From NCBI RefSeq assembly GCF_900115265.1, contig NZ_FOVU01000003.1, positions 186,001-250,000 of the forward strand: a stretch of DNA of 64,000 nucleotides, given 5' to 3'. Origin of the DNA: Bradyrhizobium sp. Ghvi (lineage in GTDB: Bacteria > Pseudomonadota > Alphaproteobacteria > Rhizobiales > Xanthobacteraceae). Below are positions 28,139 to 37,278 of the stretch, piece by piece; position 1 is the stretch's first letter; each line of letters opens with the position of its first letter. The translations under genes were made by a program, and so were the position numbers. The notes under the pieces are model-generated. The model was given only the letters and a program-made list of their open reading frames with translations, made no database searches and was not told the origin of the DNA.

Positions 28139-29056
28139 ATGAACGGAAGTCTTGTGAGGATTGCGGTGGTATCGCTGAGCATTGCAGCCGCCTGCGGGAT
28201 AGTCACGGTTCTCACTTCGGCAACCGACTGGATCGACGGCGATGCTCGATCGTGGGCCGCCCCGCTGCGAAGCTGCACATGGACGAAAAAGACTGGCGCG
28301 GGCGAGCGCCGCACAGTCGATCTCGATTGGACCGGCAGCGACGCCATCAAGATCAGGATTCCGGCGAAGGTGCATTATCAGCCAGGACCCAAGCCACAAG
28401 CCAGCGTCAGCGGGAACGCCGATCTGGTCGATCATGTGCGCCTGCGAGACGGCGCGCTCGAGTGGGACACGGTGGAATGGGCCAACCTTGTCGATTGCTC
28501 TCCGGCGGACGATCTCGTCGTCCAGATCGCCGGCCCCGCCGTGACCGCATGGGCGTTGAATGGTTCAGGCGAGCTCGACCTTGCCGACCTCAAGCAGGAT
28601 GTGCTGCGCATCACCGTGCATGGCAGCGGCGTCGTCACGGCAAGCGGCGAGGTCCATGAGGCCGCGCTCGATGCCGCCGGCTCCGGCCGCGTCGACCTCG
28701 GCCGGCTCGTCACCCAGAAGACCAGTGCGAGCATCCACGGCAGCGCTACCCTGAAGCTCCTCGACATCAAGCAAGACGTTCTGCATATCGCCGTGCACGG
28801 TAGCGGCGCCATTACCGCGAGCGGAACGGCCAAGGAGGTGTCACTCGAGTCTGCCGGCTCCAGCCGCGCCGATCTCGGCCGGCTGGTCACCGAACGAGCC
28901 AGCGCGAAGATTCACGGCAGCGGCAATGTCGACCTCGCTCCGCGCCAGGACGCCGATGTCTCGGTCTCCGGCAGCAGCGTGGTGAAACTGCACGGCACCG
29001 TGGCGCGGATCAATTCGCACGTGTCCGGTTCAGGTGCGATCAAGCAGGTGCCTTAG
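28139..29056 (+). CDS. DUF2807 (GIN-domain) envelope protein
   Basis: 305 residues. An N-terminal signal or anchor (IAVVSLSIAAACGIVTVLTS) precedes a beta-helical region with repeating units built around HGSG and ASGxxxEAxLxxAGSGRxDL, for example TVHGSGVVTASGEVHEAALD and AVHGSGAITASGTAKEVSLE. This matches the head-GIN type adhesin or lipoprotein fold seen beside PadR/DUF1700 pairs. It is the third gene of that operon, 19 bp after the second. Confidence 0.85.
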   Translation: MNGSLVRIAVVSLSIAAACGIVTVLTSATDWIDGDARSWAAPLRSCTWTKKTGAGERRTVDLDWTGSDAIKIRIPAKVHYQPGPKPQASVSGNADLVDHVRLRDGALEWDTVEWANLVDCSPADDLVVQIAGPAVTAWALNGSGELDLADLKQDVLRITVHGSGVVTASGEVHEAALDAAGSGRVDLGRLVTQKTSASIHGSATLKLLDIKQDVLHIAVHGSGAITASGTAKEVSLESAGSSRADLGRLVTERASAKIHGSGNVDLAPRQDADVSVSGSSVVKLHGTVARINSHVSGSGAIKQVP

Positions 29057-29100
29057 ACTTTTGCATTCGAACGGCCGCGCGCAACAGGGAGAACACGTCG

Positions 29101-30084
29101 ATGCAGGCTTCCAACCAGGTTTACCGATTGCTTTCCGTCATTGGCCTCTGCTTCACGGCAACGCTTGCGCAAGCTGCGGGCTTACGATCGATCGACATTC
29201 CCGCCGGCGCAGATGGCCCGGCGATTCACGGCATGGTCTGGTATCCCTGCGCCGAAACACCGGGAAAGATTCCTGTTGGCGCTTTCGTCCTGACGGGAAC
29301 AAAGGACTGTCCACTCGCGGGAGACCACCTCCCGCTGGTCGCCGCGTCCCATGGGAGAGGCGGCTCGCTTCTCGGCAATCGCGACACGGCCGAGACCCTC
29401 GCAGACAACGGTTTTGTGGTCGCAGCCATCAATCATCCGGGCGACACCGCGCAGGATCTGAGCCGTTCGGGCGATCTCTCGGTCTTCATCGAGCGGCCTA
29501 CTGACATCAAGCGTTTGATCGACTTCATGATCACTGCGTCGCGGTTCGCCGCAAACATCGATCACGACAGGATCGGCTTCTTCGGCTTCTCGCGCGGTGG
29601 ATATACCGGGCTCATACTGCTCGGCGCCGATCCGGACTGGACCGGGGTCGCATCGAAGTATTGTCAGCAAAGCCAGGGGCGGTTCTGCCAACAAATCCTG
29701 AGCAAAGGATACCCGCTGCAACCCCTCATGCACGATCCCAGGATCAAAGTTGCGGTCCTTGCGGATCCGCTGGCCATCTTCTTCTCGGCGCAAAGTCTGA
29801 CGCAAGTCAACGCACCAATTCAACTCTGGGCGTCGGAACGCGGCGGTGACGGCGTGCTGCCTCGCGATGTCACCGCCGTGGACGCAAACCTACCGGCGCC
29901 ACATGACTATCGCGTGGTTTCGAATGCCGGGCATTTCGCCTTCTTCCTGTGTCCGCCAGCGCTGGTCCAAACACAGCCCGAACTTTGTGAAGATGCTGTG
30001 GGATTCGACCGCCTCGCATTCCATGCAGAATTCAATGCTGCCGTGCTCGCCTTCTTCCGCAAATGGCTGGCCCGCGCCGATTGA
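29101..30084 (+). CDS. Secreted alpha/beta hydrolase (dienelactone hydrolase-like)
   Basis: 327 residues with a signal peptide ending AQAAG. The nucleophile elbow is GFSRGG (in RIGFFGFSRGGYTGL), an earlier HGRGGS could form the oxyanion region, and the catalytic His is likely in VVSNAGHFAFF. The layout resembles predicted dienelactone hydrolases and lipases; the substrate is unknown. Four cysteines (WYPCAE, KDCPL, KYCQQ, RFCQQ) suggest disulphides in the periplasm. It is 44 bp after the DUF2807 gene and may be read through from that operon. Confidence 0.85.
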   Translation: MQASNQVYRLLSVIGLCFTATLAQAAGLRSIDIPAGADGPAIHGMVWYPCAETPGKIPVGAFVLTGTKDCPLAGDHLPLVAASHGRGGSLLGNRDTAETLADNGFVVAAINHPGDTAQDLSRSGDLSVFIERPTDIKRLIDFMITASRFAANIDHDRIGFFGFSRGGYTGLILLGADPDWTGVASKYCQQSQGRFCQQILSKGYPLQPLMHDPRIKVAVLADPLAIFFSAQSLTQVNAPIQLWASERGGDGVLPRDVTAVDANLPAPHDYRVVSNAGHFAFFLCPPALVQTQPELCEDAVGFDRLAFHAEFNAAVLAFFRKWLARAD

Positions 30085-30149
30085 AGGCGACCTTACTTTT
30101 TGGGGTTGCAGCCCTCAGACGAACTATTGGGCCGGAAAGAGGGGAAAGG

Positions 30150-31181
30150 CTATTTGTCTGGCCGCCGGCGAAGTCTCAACATCGAGAGAGCGGTTTCCTT
30201 CCACGACATGAGCTGTGGCGCCGGTCCCTTTGTCAGCTCGGCGGGTATCTTTCGTCGGTCGAGCGGAAACCAACGGATGGCCGGACGCGCCGGTGCGGCC
30301 AGAGCCTCGTTCACATGGAATCCCTGCCACCTTTGGTTACCTGGACCATCCGCCGTGTCTCCATGTTTGATGATCGGCCCCTCGGTGACGATATAGGAAG
30401 ACACCATGCGCAAGAACGCATCGACTTCGCCCGGGTCGTAGGCGTTCGATTGATAAAAGACTTCATGATCGGGCGCATCGAGTTGGCTCATGCCAATAGT
30501 ATCCATCGAGCTCCATGAGGGATCCGTGTTTGGCAATGTGAAGAAGCGCACGTTGGACCAAATCTGCAACGGCATGTCTCCGGTTGATGAATGGTCGTCG
30601 CTCAGTCGCTCCAGAAACTGCGAGGCGGGGCTCAAGCACTCCCCGTTCGGATTGAAATAGCAAATGGCCTGCGGCAGTTGAACAAGTGCAGCCGCAATGC
30701 GTGTCACGAACTTCAATTCGTGTACCGCGTCGTGATTCTCAGGCATGTTGATCGAAGGGATGGCCGGAGATTCAGCGCCGAAGCTGTAACTGCTGCGAAT
30801 GCGGATGAAGGCCTGGTGCTGCATAGGAACCGAACGACCGTCCGGCCACGTCCACGCATGCTCGCACGATCGCTTGAGGCTGCCGGGCCACGTTCCCGGA
30901 CCAAATTGGCCCAAGTGCCACGCCCCGAAAAGCTCGGGTTCGGTGTTCGGGTCTCCCATTTGATCGGGCCAGCGATGGTCAACAATATCGACCAGGACGT
31001 AACTATTGACTTCGGCCTTGTAGGCAATAACGAGCGACGGTCCTGACAAGCGCCAATCGCTCGACTCCTTCTGTCGACCGACAATCGTGAAGTCGCCGAG
31101 GCGTGATGCAACCTCGTCCAAGGTTGGCGCCTGGCGCAGCAAAATGGCGACCCCCTGTGTGTAGAAAGCTTTGCTTGGCAT
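30150..31181 (-). CDS. DUF4261-like protein
   Basis: 343 residues, soluble, no signal. The C-terminal segment AYDPGEVDAFLRMVSSYIVT EGPIIKHGDTADG, followed by WQGFHVNEAL, resembles the end of DUF4261 proteins, and the N-terminal AILLRQAPTLDEVASRLGDF fits the start of that family. Function is unknown; some relatives lie beside toxin or type VI secretion genes and could be immunity proteins. Codon use and GC are lower than in the neighbours, hinting at an accessory gene. No toxin gene is next to it. Confidence 0.6.
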   Translation of the reverse strand: MPSKAFYTQGVAILLRQAPTLDEVASRLGDFTIVGRQKESSDWRLSGPSLVIAYKAEVNSYVLVDIVDHRWPDQMGDPNTEPELFGAWHLGQFGPGTWPGSLKRSCEHAWTWPDGRSVPMQHQAFIRIRSSYSFGAESPAIPSINMPENHDAVHELKFVTRIAAALVQLPQAICYFNPNGECLSPASQFLERLSDDHSSTGDMPLQIWSNVRFFTLPNTDPSWSSMDTIGMSQLDAPDHEVFYQSNAYDPGEVDAFLRMVSSYIVTEGPIIKHGDTADGPGNQRWQGFHVNEALAAPARPAIRWFPLDRRKIPAELTKGPAPQLMSWKETALSMLRLRRRPDK

Positions 31182-31421
31182 TTAGGTGGACAGCTCCAAA
31201 TAGCTCCAGTCTAGCCACTCCGCACAGATCATAGTCGCATGAATCATCGTCAGACGATATCGCTTCGGAAATTATCGAAATGTCAGCAGATGGCTGCAAG
31301 GCGAAAGAAGCAGCTTCTTCCGGTCCAGGTCTGACTGGGAGAGAGGCCGTTGCGCGATCAGGCGTCCGGCAGTCACGGCGATCAAGCGATCGGGTTGAGT
31401 TCGCAACGGCAGAGGAAACAC

Positions 31422-31437
31422 CTCTCCTTCGGGAGAG
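31422..31437 (-). terminator. Possible terminator of the Yej-type operon
   Basis: CTCTCC, loop CGAA, GGAGAG on the minus strand, followed by GTGTTTCC, 15 bp after the yejF-like stop. The T-run is poor, so efficiency is doubtful. Confidence 0.4.
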
Positions 31438-31451
31438 CTGAAGGGAAGAGA

Positions 31452-33089
31452 CTACGTCGCCACCGCCCCGCCGCCCGCCGTCTCCAGCCGGAACGCTGCC
31501 GCGAACAGCGCGCGGGTGTAATCCGTCTTCGGGTTCTTGAACAGCTCCGCGGCCTGACCTTCCTCGACCACCTTGCCGCTGCGCATCACGATGAGATGGC
31601 TGGCGAGCGAGGCAACGACACGCAGATCGTGCGAGATGAACATGTAGGTGAGATCGCGCCTGCGCTGAAGCTCGCGCAGCAGATCGACCATCTGCGCCTG
31701 AATGAGCATGTCGAGCGCGCTGGTCGGCTCGTCCAGCACGACGAAGTCTGGCTCCAGCACCACCGCACGGGCGATGCTGATGCGCTGGCGCTGGCCGCCG
31801 GAAAACTCGTGCGGATAGCGGTAGCGCGTATCAGGCTTCAGCCCGACATCCTCCAGCGCCTTGACGACGCGCGCCTCGCGCTCCTCGCGTGACAGATTGG
31901 GCTGATGTACCGAGAGGCCTTCGGCGACGATGTCGGCGACCGACATGCGCGGCGAGAGCGAGCCGAACGGGTCCTGAAACACGATCTGCATATCGCGCCT
32001 GAAAGGGCGCATCTCCTTGAAGCGCAGGCCCTGGATGTCCTTTCCCAGGAACACGATGCGCCCGTTCGACGAGATCAGTCGCAGCAGCGCCAAGCCCAGC
32101 GTGGTCTTGCCCGAGCCGGATTCGCCGACGACGCCGAGCGTCTCGCCCTTGCGCACGGCAACGCTGACGCCGTCGACGGCCTTGATGTGGCCGACCGTCT
32201 TGCGCATCAAGCCGCGCTTGATCGGAAACCACACTTTCAGATCGTCAGCCGACATCACCACCGGCGCATTCGGCTGCGGCGGCGCAGGATCCGGCTTCGG
32301 CTCTGCCGCAAGCAAGTCACGCGTATAGGGATGTTTCGGGGTCTTGAAGACCTGCTCGACCGGCCCTTGCTCGACGATCTCGCCGCCCTTCATCACACAA
32401 ACCGTGTCGGCGATGCGGCGCACGATGCCGAGATCATGGGTGATGAAGAGCAGGCTCATGCCGAGCCGCGACCGGATCTCGGCGAGCAGGGCCAGGATCT
32501 GTGCCTGCACGGTGACGTCGAGCGCCGTGGTCGGCTCGTCCGCGATGAGCAGATCCGGCTCGTTGGCGAGCGCCATCGCGATCATCACGCGCTGGCGCTG
32601 GCCGCCGGAGAGCTGGTGCGGGTAGCTTTTCAGACGCGTCTCGGGCTCGGGGATGCCGACCTGCGTCAGCAGCTCCAGCGTCCGCCTGCGCGCATCCGCG
32701 TTGCTGGTCGGATTGTGCAGCTGGATGATCTCGCCGATCTGCGCCTCGATCGTGTGCAGTGGATTGAGCGAGGTCATCGGCTCCTGGAAGATGATGGAGA
32801 TGTCGCTACCTCTGATCTCCCGCATCTGCTGCTCGGACTGGTCGATCAGCTCCCGCCCCTTGAAACTGATGCTACCCGAGGGGTGCGAGGCGGTCGGATA
32901 GGGCAGCAGCTTCAGGATCGAGAGCGCGCTGACCGACTTGCCGGAGCCGGACTCGCCGACCAGCGCGACGCATTCGCCGCGCTTGATCTGGAACGACACC
33001 TTGTCGACCGCAAGCGTCGTGTTGCCGCCCTGGTGGAAGGCCACCGAGAGATTGCGCACGGCCAGCAATGGCTGGTTGATCGCGTCCAT
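31452..33089 (-). CDS. yejF: Peptide ABC transporter, duplicated ATPase (YejF-like)
   Basis: 545 residues from [20 protein letters not shown], containing two ABC domains. First: Walker [11 protein letters not shown], signature [15 protein letters not shown], Walker [13 protein letters not shown]. Second, from about residue 285: [24 protein letters not shown] and [26 protein letters not shown] oligopeptide-type segment follows each. It energises import of peptides (microcin C-like or dipeptide type). It is the last gene of the operon, 7 bp after the yejE-like gene. Confidence 0.9.
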   Translation of the reverse strand: MDAINQPLLAVRNLSVAFHQGGNTTLAVDKVSFQIKRGECVALVGESGSGKSVSALSILKLLPYPTASHPSGSISFKGRELIDQSEQQMREIRGSDISIIFQEPMTSLNPLHTIEAQIGEIIQLHNPTSNADARRRTLELLTQVGIPEPETRLKSYPHQLSGGQRQRVMIAMALANEPDLLIADEPTTALDVTVQAQILALLAEIRSRLGMSLLFITHDLGIVRRIADTVCVMKGGEIVEQGPVEQVFKTPKHPYTRDLLAAEPKPDPAPPQPNAPVVMSADDLKVWFPIKRGLMRKTVGHIKAVDGVSVAVRKGETLGVVGESGSGKTTLGLALLRLISSNGRIVFLGKDIQGLRFKEMRPFRRDMQIVFQDPFGSLSPRMSVADIVAEGLSVHQPNLSREEREARVVKALEDVGLKPDTRYRYPHEFSGGQRQRISIARAVVLEPDFVVLDEPTSALDMLIQAQMVDLLRELQRRRDLTYMFISHDLRVVASLASHLIVMRSGKVVEEGQAAELFKNPKTDYTRALFAAAFRLETAGGGAVAT

Positions 33090-33096
33090 CACGCCC

Positions 33097-34275
33097 TCAC
33101 TTGAACGTCTTGCGCGGATCGAAGGCGTCGCGCACGGCTTCACCGATGAAGATCAGCAGCGACAGCATGATTGCGACCGAGAAGAAGCCGGTGAAACCGA
33201 GCCACGGCGCCTGCACGTTGGATTTGCCTTGCGACAAGAGCTCGCCGAGCGAGGGCGAGCCGGGCGGCAGGCCGAAGCCGAGGAAGTCCAGCGCGGTCAG
33301 CGTCATCACCGAGCTCGAGACGATGAACGGCAGGAACGTCATGGTCGCCACCATCGCGTTGGGCAGCAGATGCCGGAACATGATGACCCCGTTCGAGACG
33401 CCGAGCGCCCGCGCCGCCTGGATATATTCGAAATTGCGTCCGCGCAGGAATTCGGCGCGCACGAGGCCGACCAGCGACACCCATGAGAACAGCAGCAGAA
33501 TGCCGAGCAGCACGAAGAAGCCGGGCACCAGCACCGAAGACAGGATCAGCAGCAGGTAGAGCGAGGGGATCGCGGTCCAGATCTCGATGAAGCGCTGGAA
33601 GGTGAGATCGATCCAGCCGCCGAAATAGCCCTGGATGCCGCCGGCGGCGACACCGATGATCGAGGAGACGATGGTGAGACAGAGGCCGAACAGGACCGAG
33701 ATACGGAAGCCGTAGATCAATCGCGCCACCACGTCGCGGCCCTGGTCGTCGGTGCCGAGCCAGTTATATTCGAGGTCGCGGCAGCTCTTCAGCCCCTTCT
33801 TCTCGACCACCGGCTTGCACTGGGCTTCCGTCAGCATCCAGGTCGGCGGCGACGGTGCCGGCGTCGGCAGGTCCAGATTGTGGGTGTCGTAGGAGTAGCG
33901 GATCAGCGGCCAGACGATGCTGCCGCCCTTGTCCTTGATCAGCTTCTGCAAGTAGGGATCGCGGTAGTCGGCCGCTGTCTCGAAGTCGCCGCCGAAGGTC
34001 GTCTCGGAATAGGTGACGAAAGCCGGCCAATAGAGGTGGCCGTCATATTTGATCAGGAACGGCCGGTCGTTGGCAATCAGCTCGGCAAACAGCGACACCA
34101 CGAACAGGACCATGAAGATCCAGAACGACCAGTAGCCGCGCCGGTTCGCCTTGAAGTTTTCCCAGCGCCTCTTGTTCAGCGGCGACGGTGCGAACGGCTT
34201 GCGCGTGATCGGCACGGCCGCGCCGAGCGGGCTCTTGGCCGACGTCTCGATCGGGGTTGGGGCGGTCAGCGTCAT
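33097..34275 (-). CDS. yejE: Peptide ABC transporter permease (YejE-like)
   Basis: 392 residues. A cytoplasmic N-terminus (SPLNKRRWENFKANRRGYWS) leads into a membrane helix, a periplasmic insert of about 130 residues with a Cys pair, and a permease domain with GTDDQGRDVVARLIYGFRIS and RARALGVSNGVIMFRHLLPN-like EAA loop. The insert is typical of YejE compared with DppC. Its start overlaps the yejB stop by 1 bp. Confidence 0.9.
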   Translation of the reverse strand: MTLTAPTPIETSAKSPLGAAVPITRKPFAPSPLNKRRWENFKANRRGYWSFWIFMVLFVVSLFAELIANDRPFLIKYDGHLYWPAFVTYSETTFGGDFETAADYRDPYLQKLIKDKGGSIVWPLIRYSYDTHNLDLPTPAPSPPTWMLTEAQCKPVVEKKGLKSCRDLEYNWLGTDDQGRDVVARLIYGFRISVLFGLCLTIVSSIIGVAAGGIQGYFGGWIDLTFQRFIEIWTAIPSLYLLLILSSVLVPGFFVLLGILLLFSWVSLVGLVRAEFLRGRNFEYIQAARALGVSNGVIMFRHLLPNAMVATMTFLPFIVSSSVMTLTALDFLGFGLPPGSPSLGELLSQGKSNVQAPWLGFTGFFSVAIMLSLLIFIGEAVRDAFDPRKTFK

Positions 34276-35384
34276 CAGACCTCCCTCGCCTCAAAGTCGA
34301 TCCGCGGATCGATCCACATATAGGTCAGATCGGAGATCAGATTGACCACGAGACCGACGAGCGAAAAGATGTATAGCGTGCCGAACACGACCGGATAATC
34401 GCGATTGAGCACGCTTTCGAAGCTGAGCAGCCCGAGCCCGTCCAGCGAGAAGATCGTCTCGATCAGCAGCGAGCCGGAGAAGAAGGCGTGGATGAACGCG
34501 CCCGGAAAGCCCGCAATCACGATCAGCATCGCATTGCGGAAGATGTGGCCGTAGAGCACCTGGTTCTCGCTGCAGCCCTTGGCCCGCGCGGTCATGACAT
34601 ATTGTTTGCGGATCTCGTCGAGGAACGAGTTCTTGGTCAGCAGCGTCATGGTCGCGAATGCGCTCAGACCCATCGAGATCAGCGGCAACGTGAGGTGCCA
34701 GAAATAGTCGATGATCTTCCAGTACCACGGAAACTGCGACCAGCCGTCCGAGGTCAGGCCGCGCAGCGGGAACAGGTTGAAGAACGAACCGCCGGCGAAC
34801 AGGATGATCAGGAGGATCGCGAACAAAAAGCCGGGAATCGCGAAACCGATGATGATGATCGCCGAGGTCCAGGTGTCGAAGCGCGTACCGTCCTTCACCG
34901 CCTTGCGGATGCCGAGCGGGATCGAGATCAGATAAGTGATCAGCGTCAGCCAGATGCCGAGGGAGATCGAAACCGGCAGCTTCTCCTTGATCAGCTGGAT
35001 CACGCTGACGTCGCGGAAATAGCTCTTGCCGAAATCGAAACGGGCGAAGTTCCACACCATCAGCGCGAAGCGCTCCGGCGCGGGCTTGTCGAAGCCGAAC
35101 TGCACCTCGAGCTTCTTGATGAAGTCGGGGTCGAGCCCCTGAGCGCCACGGTACTTCGAGTTGATGGCATCGCCGCCGGCTCCCAGTTGCCCCGGCGCGC
35201 GCTGCGCAAAGTCGCCACCGCCCGAGATGCGTGAGCTGCCGCCGGTATCGGCGCCCGAAAGCTGCGCGATCACGCGCTCGACCGGACCGCCCGGCGCGAA
35301 TTGCACCACGACAAAGGAAACGAACAGAATTCCGAGCAACGTCGGAATCATCAGGAGAATACGGCGGGCGATATAAGCGCTCAT
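34275..35384 (-). CDS. yejB: Peptide ABC transporter permease (YejB-like)
   Basis: 369 residues beginning MSAYIARRILLMIPTLLGIL, the classic DppB/YejB start. A long periplasmic loop with GGSSRISGGGDF follows, and then the permease core with EIRKQYVMTARAKGCSENQV and the LIETIFSLDGLGLLSFESVL end. It forms the membrane channel with YejE. It starts 2 bp after the stop of the second binding protein. Confidence 0.9.
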   Translation of the reverse strand: MSAYIARRILLMIPTLLGILFVSFVVVQFAPGGPVERVIAQLSGADTGGSSRISGGGDFAQRAPGQLGAGGDAINSKYRGAQGLDPDFIKKLEVQFGFDKPAPERFALMVWNFARFDFGKSYFRDVSVIQLIKEKLPVSISLGIWLTLITYLISIPLGIRKAVKDGTRFDTWTSAIIIIGFAIPGFLFAILLIILFAGGSFFNLFPLRGLTSDGWSQFPWYWKIIDYFWHLTLPLISMGLSAFATMTLLTKNSFLDEIRKQYVMTARAKGCSENQVLYGHIFRNAMLIVIAGFPGAFIHAFFSGSLLIETIFSLDGLGLLSFESVLNRDYPVVFGTLYIFSLVGLVVNLISDLTYMWIDPRIDFEAREV

Positions 35385-35386
35385 GA

Positions 35387-37264
35387 TTATTGCGCCTGCT
35401 CGAGCTTGGCCGCCTTGGCGCGGTCATACCACCAGTTTTCAGGCGCACCGACGCCTTGCGCATATTTCGGCGGCTTGTCGGGATGGCTGAACTGATCCCA
35501 ATAGGCGAGGCGATGGAAATTGGCGTACCATTGCGGCACCCAATACCGACCGGCGCGGAAGACGCGATCAAAGACGCGACAGGCCGTGGTCAGCTCTGCC
35601 CGGTTCTGGGCCGCGATGATCTTCTCGATAAGAGCATCGATTACTGGATCGGAGATGCCGGCGAGGTTGTACGAGCCCTTGGTCTTGGCTGCTTGCGAGG
35701 AGAAGAACGGCCTCATGGCGTCACCCGGTGTCGCAGACATCGAGAAGCGCTCCATGGTCATGTCGAAGTCGAAATCCTCCACCCGCGCGCGATACTGCAC
35801 GGCATCGACCAGCCGGAACGTCGCATCGATGCCGAGCGTTGCGAGGTTCTTCAGGTAAGGGCCGTGATGCGGCTGGAGCGAGGGCTCGTCGTTCAGGAAC
35901 TCGATCGTGAACGGTTCGCCATTGGGCAGAACCCGCTTGCGATCCTTGATGACGAAGCCGGCTTCGTTGAGCAGCTCGCTCGCCTTGCGCAGCAGAGTAC
36001 GGTCCTGGCCCGAGCCGTCCGACACCGGCGGCACGAAAGGCTGACCGAACACTTCGTCGGGCACCTTGCCACGGAAGGGCTCCAGCAATGCGAGCTCTTC
36101 AGGCGAAGGCGGGCCCGATACCATCATGTCGGAATTCTGGAACGGCGAGCGCGTGCGCGCATAGGCGCCGTACATGATGGTCTTGTTGGTCCACTCGAAG
36201 TCGAAGGCATAGATCAGCGCCTCGCGCACGCGCGGATCCCTGAACTTGTCGCGCCTGAGGTTCATGAACCAGCCCTGCGCGCCCGAGGGCGTCTCGTCCG
36301 GCAACTGTTCGCGCTTGACGCGGCCGTCCTTGACGGCGGGAAAATCGTAGCGGGTGGCCCATATGCGCGCGGTGAGCTCTTCGCGAAACAGATAGTTCTT
36401 GCCGGTGAAGCCTTCGAAGGCGACGTCGCGGTCGCGATAGAATTCGTAGCGCACCGTATCGAAATTGAAGCTGCCGCGGCAGACCGGCAGATCGGCACCC
36501 CACCAGTCCTTGACCCGGTCGTATTCGATGTAACGGTTGACCTCGAACCTGCCGACCTTGTACGGGCCGGAGCCGAGCGGCGTATCGAGCGTCGATTCAT
36601 CGAAGGCGCGCGTGGCGTAATACGCTTTCGAGAAGATCGGAAGGCTGGCGACATAGAGCGGCACGTCGCGCGCGCGGTTCGGCGCAAAGGTGACGGCGAC
36701 GGTGGCGTCGTCGATCGCCTCGGCCGTCACCAAATCGCGGAGCTGCACGATGATCAGCGGATGCCCCTTCTCCTTGAGGACATTGAGCGAGAAGGCGACA
36801 TCATGCGCAGTCAACTTCGAGCCGTCGTGGAAACGGGCCTCGGGACGCATCGTGAAGGTGTAGGTCAGCTTGTCCGGCGAGATCCGGACCGACTTGGCGG
36901 CGAGCCCGTACATGGCATCGGGCTCGTCGTTGGCGCGTCCCATCAGCGCCGCGAAGGTCATGTCCATGCCCTGCGCGCCCTCGCCCTTCAGAATAAAGGC
37001 ATTGAGCGAAGAGAAGGTGAAATAGGACTGGTTATACGATCGCACCGACGGGATCAGCGAGAACGTTCCGCCCTTCGGCGCATCGGGATTGACATAATCC
37101 AGATGGTGGAAGTCGGCCGGATATTTGAGGTCGCCGAAGGCCGAGATGCCGTGAGCTTCCGCTTCCGCCGCCGCCTCCGACGCCCTCACCTTGCGGAGTG
37201 CGCCGGCGCCAAGCGCGCCGCCGACACCGAGGACCAGCACCTGCCGGCGTGAAAGCTGCGCCAT
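35387..37264 (-). CDS. Peptide ABC transporter substrate-binding protein 2 (YejA-like)
   Basis: 625 residues from MAQLSRRQVLVLGVGGALGA, a twin-arginine-type signal (SRRQV). The ATG has GAGGAAG 9 bp upstream and is preferred to a TTG six codons earlier. Family 5 binding protein features are visible: FGDLKYPADFHHLDYVNPDA near the start and FNFDTVRYEFYRDRDVAFEG in the middle. It is paralogous to the next gene upstream, so the transporter has two receptors. Confidence 0.9.
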   Translation of the reverse strand: MAQLSRRQVLVLGVGGALGAGALRKVRASEAAAEAEAHGISAFGDLKYPADFHHLDYVNPDAPKGGTFSLIPSVRSYNQSYFTFSSLNAFILKGEGAQGMDMTFAALMGRANDEPDAMYGLAAKSVRISPDKLTYTFTMRPEARFHDGSKLTAHDVAFSLNVLKEKGHPLIIVQLRDLVTAEAIDDATVAVTFAPNRARDVPLYVASLPIFSKAYYATRAFDESTLDTPLGSGPYKVGRFEVNRYIEYDRVKDWWGADLPVCRGSFNFDTVRYEFYRDRDVAFEGFTGKNYLFREELTARIWATRYDFPAVKDGRVKREQLPDETPSGAQGWFMNLRRDKFRDPRVREALIYAFDFEWTNKTIMYGAYARTRSPFQNSDMMVSGPPSPEELALLEPFRGKVPDEVFGQPFVPPVSDGSGQDRTLLRKASELLNEAGFVIKDRKRVLPNGEPFTIEFLNDEPSLQPHHGPYLKNLATLGIDATFRLVDAVQYRARVEDFDFDMTMERFSMSATPGDAMRPFFSSQAAKTKGSYNLAGISDPVIDALIEKIIAAQNRAELTTACRVFDRVFRAGRYWVPQWYANFHRLAYWDQFSHPDKPPKYAQGVGAPENWWYDRAKAAKLEQAQ

Positions 37265-37278
37265 GCGCAATCGCTTCC

